64,000 bases of DNA from Glycine soja (Eukaryota > Streptophyta > Magnoliopsida > Fabales > Fabaceae), in NCBI RefSeq assembly GCF_004193775.1, contig NC_041021.1, positions 8,872,651 to 8,936,650 of the forward strand, given 5' to 3'. The position numbers and the translations under genes were made by a program. The notes under the pieces were generated by a model. It made no database searches and was not told where the DNA came from. It saw nothing but the letters and a program-made list of their open reading frames with translations. Shown one piece after another: positions 60,503 to 64,000 of this stretch (its first letter is position 1; every line of letters begins with the position of its first letter).

Positions 60503-61908
60503 TTACCTATTCAAATCACTAAGATCTAAAAGTCCTAATTCTCTTCTTATTGAAAAGAAAATATCCTTTGGGAGAGGTTTTGTAAAGATATCAGCAAGCT
60601 GATTCTTTGTATCAACAAACTCTAGCAAACAATCTCCCTTTAGAACATGGTCTCTTAGAAAATGGTGCCTAATTTCTATATGTTTCATTCTAGAATGTTG
60701 TACAGGGTTTTTGGATAGATTTATGGCACTAGTGTTATCACACTTAATAGGTATTCGATCAAGAAGAATACCATAATCAGATAATTGTTGCTTCATCCAT
60801 AAAATCTATGCACAACAACTACCGGCAGAAATATATTTCACTTCAACAGTGGATAAAGCAACACTGTTTTGTTTCTTACTATGCCATGAGATTGTTGGAC
60901 AAGTTCCACTTGTGCTTTTTCTATCAGTTTTAGATCCGGCAAAGTCAGAATCAGAATATCCTATTAAGTTACAAGTTGAGTTCTTAGGATACCATAATCC
61001 TAAATTTATTGTACCTAATAGATATCTCATGATTCTCTTAACTGCACTCAAATGTGATTGTTTGGGGTTGGATTGAAACCTAGCACATATGCATACACTA
61101 AACATAATATCAGGTCTACTAGCAGATAAATAGAGAAGAAATCCGATCATACCTCGATATTGTTTTAAGTCTATAGACTGACCAGATTCATCTTTATCTA
61201 AGTAACAGCTAGTGCTCATTGGTGTATACATGTGTTTAGCACTTTCCATCCCAAATCTTTTGATCAATTCCTTGCAGTACTTGGATTGATTGATGAATAT
61301 ACCTTCTTGAGTTTGCTTGATTTGTAATCCCAGAAAGTACTTTAGTTCTCCCATCATTGACATTTCAAATTCACTTTGCATATCAAGGGAAAACTCCTTG
61401 CACAATGAATCATTAGTGGATCCAAAAATTATATCATCAACATATATTTGAACCAACAAAATATCATTATGCTTTATCTTTATGAACAATGTGGTATCCA
61501 CTTTACCTCTAGAGAATTCTTTTTCTAGAAGAAAATTGCTTAAGCGTTCATACCACGCCCTAGGGGCTTGTTTCAAACCATAAAGAGCCTTTTGTAATTT
61601 ATAAACATGATTTGGTTTATCCGGAATTTCAAAGCCTGGGGGTTGTTCAACATATACTTCTTCTTGAATTAAACCATTTAGAAAAGCACTTTTAACATCC
61701 ATTTGATAGAGCTTAAAATTCATTATGGATGCATATGCTAAGAGCATTCTAATGGCTTCTAATCTTGCAACTGGAGCATATGTTTCTTCATAGTCTATTC
61801 CCTCTTCTTGATTATACCCGTTTGCTACTAACCTAGCCTTATTTCTAATAATTATGCCATGTTCATCTAATTTATTTCTAAAAACCCATTTTGTTCCTAT
61901 GACAGGAT
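60503..61908 (-). pseudogene. Copia reverse transcriptase and RNase H (broken)
   Basis: From about 61908 the minus strand encodes [35 protein letters not shown] and [10 protein letters not shown]. The catalytic RT motif YVDDIIFGS follows, then LKYFLGLQI and the Copia RNase H ([40 protein letters not shown]). It makes the cDNA copy of the element. One TAG at 60806-60808 interrupts the RNase H. The normally acidic residue before Y in the S-T-x-E-x-E-Y motif is Lys (EVKYIS). A non-AUG start and missing integrase upstream show it was once part of a longer polyprotein. Confidence 0.88.
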
Positions 61909-62259
61909 AATTTTTTAGGTTTTTCTACATAACTATAAAAAAATATTAATGAAAATCAAATATTTAAGGAGTAAACAAGCATCAAAACTCATTCAAAAGT
62001 TAACAAAAGTCATCAAAGTAATCAATCAAAGACAAGTGACCTGTTTGTATCATTTGATATTACTTGTTGGGCTTGTTGATCAAGTGGCCTTTGTTTGTTG
62101 AATAAACTTTGATGCATGCCATGTGTTTGGAGAAATTGCTATCAATGTATCGCTTTTGCTCTTCTCCGTTTTCATAGTCTTTCATCATGATACCCAGATT
62201 TATGATTTTATTTTTTTGAATCACTTGAAGAATTTTTTTTTATTTTCTTCCCAAGTGAT
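61909..62259. other. Deletion junction between gag and RT
   Basis: Only about 350 bp separate gag and RT where protease and integrase are expected. No catalytic motif of either is visible, so this is an internal deletion. Confidence 0.6.
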
Positions 62260-63260
62260 CTATGTTTTCTTTTCTTTCTTTTCTTTGAGATTCCTCTTGT
62301 CGGATTTTTCAATTCTTCTTTCAAAGACAAGATAATCAGATCTCATGTGCCCAGGTTGATTACTTTCATAGCATGATGGGACTAAGGAGGAGTCTTCTTC
62401 TTTCTTCTTTGTATTGATGTTTGATTTCCTTTTATTTCTTTTGTTTCTCAAAAGTTTATTGAACCTTTTCACAAAGAGTTTGAAATCATTATCATCTTCT
62501 TCTGTTTCAGTCAAGTCCTCTTTGTCACTTTCTTTTTGAATAAAAGATGATGTGGCTCTGAGTGCTATTCCTTTTCTCTTTATATCATTCTCTTCATGTT
62601 GATGGAGTCTCATAAGTTCCATTTCATGTTCTTGAAGTTTTCCAAAGAGTGTGGCAAGAGATATATTAGTGAGATTTCTTGATTCTGCAATTGCTATTAC
62701 TTTTGATTGTCATTGCCTGCTTAAACATCTCAACACTTTGTTAATAAGATCTTCATTAGGAAATATTTTTCCCAATGATGCAAGATGATTAACTATATGA
62801 GTAAATCTCTTTTGCATATCTTCTATGGTCTCATATTGAAACATTTTGAACAGTTCATATTCATGTGTGAGAGTGTTTATTCTAGATCTCTTGACATCAG
62901 TTGTGCCTTCATACGTTACTTGCAATGTATTCCACATTTCTTTTGCATTTTTACAATTTGAGACTCTAAAAAATTCATCCATGCCTAATGCAGAAGTGAT
63001 TATATTTTTTGCCTTTAAATTGTTTTGAACCTTTCTTCTTTCATCATCATTCCATTCTTCTCTTGGTTTTTCTATAGTTGCATTTCCCACTACCTTTGTA
63101 GGAATAAAAGGACCAACTTCAATGGCATCCCATATATTTAAATCTATGGCCTCAATAAGGATTTGCATTCGGGTTTTCCAATAGTAATAACCCTCACCAT
63201 TGAACATAAGAGCCTATTGATAGAATTTTCCTCAAAAAATGGAAATTTGGATGAGGCCAT
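62260..63260 (-). pseudogene. Copia gag (broken)
   Basis: An ATG at 63258-63260 opens MASSKFPFFEENSINR. A frameshift follows and the gag frame continues at MFNGEGYYYWKTRMQILIEA (63207), the plant Copia gag N-terminus, with a UBN2-type domain to about 62710 (EMWNTLQVTYEGT, MQKRFTHIVNHLASLG). A TGA at 62710-62712 interrupts it. The frame then continues to a basic segment and a degenerate zinc knuckle CYESNQPGHMRSDY, in which the second and third cysteines of C-x2-C-x4-H-x4-C are Ser and Tyr. RNA binding would be lost. Confidence 0.85.
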
Positions 63261-63296
63261 ATCTATTCTTGAAGTTTTTAAACTTTATACAAGAAT

Positions 63297-63311
63297 CCCG
63301 CTCTGATACCA
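63297..63311 (-). other. Primer-binding site, Met-tRNA type
   Basis: On the minus strand TGGTATCAGAGCGGG, two bases downstream of the 5' LTR end at 63314. It fixes the orientation of the element. Confidence 0.88.
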
Positions 63312-63313
63312 CT

Positions 63314-64000
63314 TGTTAGACAAATGGCCTCAGTTATCTTAAGAGGAGGGGGGGTTGAATTAAGATAACAAGAACTATTCCCCAATTTAAAATTTCGCTA
63401 TCTCTTTTTAGATTAACAATGCACCCTTAACATGAATTACTCAAAAGATAATTCAGAATAAACTTCTTTAAAGGAAAAAGATAAATAGCAATAAATAAAA
63501 GAAGTTTAAGGGAAGAGAGAAATGCAAACTTGATTTATACTGGTTCGGTCACTTCCTGTGCCTACGTCCAGTCCTCAAGCAACCCACTTGAGATTTTCCA
63601 CTCTCTTTGTAAAATCCTTTTACGAAGTCTGAATCACACAGGGACAACCCTTCCCTTGTGTTCAGGAATCTTTACAACAAGAGACCATCGGTCTCTTAAC
63701 CCTTTTTCAGAAGTAAAAAGAAAAGAAGAAGAAATCTCTCTTGAAAGAGACAGATTGTACAATGAAGATCAATCACAATTCCTTATTTGAATATGCAAGT
63801 GTTTGACCAAGGAATTCTTTGAGAGGATAAGACATTTCAATTTAGAAAAACTCTCTTAATCTTTTGAGAGGATAAAACTTTTTGGGCAATCAAAAACTCT
63901 CTCTGAATTCGTGTTTCCAAGTCACATATAAATAGACCTTTGATGGCCATTCATAAATCATTTGAATAGATGTGACTCTTGAAAATTATTTTTTGAAAAT
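63314..64000 (-). repeat. 5' LTR of the minus-strand Copia element (cut by window end)
   Basis: Matches 57100-57787 nearly base for base from TGTTAGACAAATGGCCT onward. About 400 bp of it lie beyond the window. Confidence 0.88.

Larger units (their letters stand above)
57100..64000 (-). mobile_element. Copia/SIRE-like LTR retrotransposon, incomplete at window edge
   Basis: Minus-strand element with its 3' LTR on the left (57100-58184), polypurine tract, an extra ORF, RNase H-RT, gag, primer-binding site (63297-63311) and part of its 5' LTR (63314 to the window end). Protease and integrase are absent between gag and RT, so it is internally deleted. The LTRs are highly similar over the shared 687 bp (about a dozen differences by eye), pointing to a fairly recent insertion. 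It is inserted in a gypsy-like LTR. The far target duplication is outside the window. Confidence 0.85.

Noticed and set aside
1..64000. tRNA or rRNA genes
   Set aside because: I saw no cloverleaf with A and B boxes and no rRNA sequence. The tRNA-like words found are retroelement primer-binding sites.

Overview
This window looks like a plant chromosome from a legume, most likely soybean (Glycine): it is AT-rich, genes carry GT-AG introns, and the palindrome GTAATCGATTAC and a CACTA element of the soybean Tgm type are abundant. It is a transposon-dense interval with one credible host locus, a tandem pair of C2H2 zinc-finger repressor genes. No sequence search was possible, so family names rest on recognised motifs, terminal structures and target-site duplications (TSDs).

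Left part (1-22.4 kb). Decayed intron-containing gene pieces, including ribophorin II, precede a 7.1-kb Helitron (3412-10542, TC start, hairpin plus CTAG end, A/T insertion site). The Helitron carries exon fragments of aconitase, ascorbate peroxidase, an R2R3-MYB, a 2,3-BPG-independent phosphoglycerate mutase and two unidentified proteins. Then come an hAT-type MITE (11538-12132), a small CACTA-like element (15136-15540), a 2.79-kb solo LTR with a perfect TSD (17470-20259) and a MULE-like element with about 160-bp inverted repeats (21075-22110).

Middle (22.5-36.4 kb). A 13.9-kb CACTA element (TSD TTT) sits inside a TRIM-like mini-retrotransposon. It encodes a broken TNP2 transposase and a broken TNPA/Ulp1-type second gene, and it has captured exons of a cellulose-synthase-like C glycosyltransferase and a sulfate transporter.

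Gene region (38.0-46.3 kb). Two direct repeats of about 3.6 kb each hold a three-finger C2H2 gene with a C-terminal EAR motif. The copies share 841 identical bases inside more diverged flanks. Copy 2 has lost its original start codon context.

Right part (48.7-64 kb). A truncated Copia element (gag, protease and integrase only) is cut by another element's LTR with a 463-bp duplicated flank. Next are a CACTA remnant split by a second hAT MITE, a Ty3/gypsy-like LTR, and a young minus-strand Copia/SIRE-like element inserted in that LTR. This last element runs off the window and has gag, RT-RNase H and an extra ORF in the env-like position. Most stop codons in these elements look like C-to-T (or G-to-A) changes, as expected of methylated, silenced DNA.
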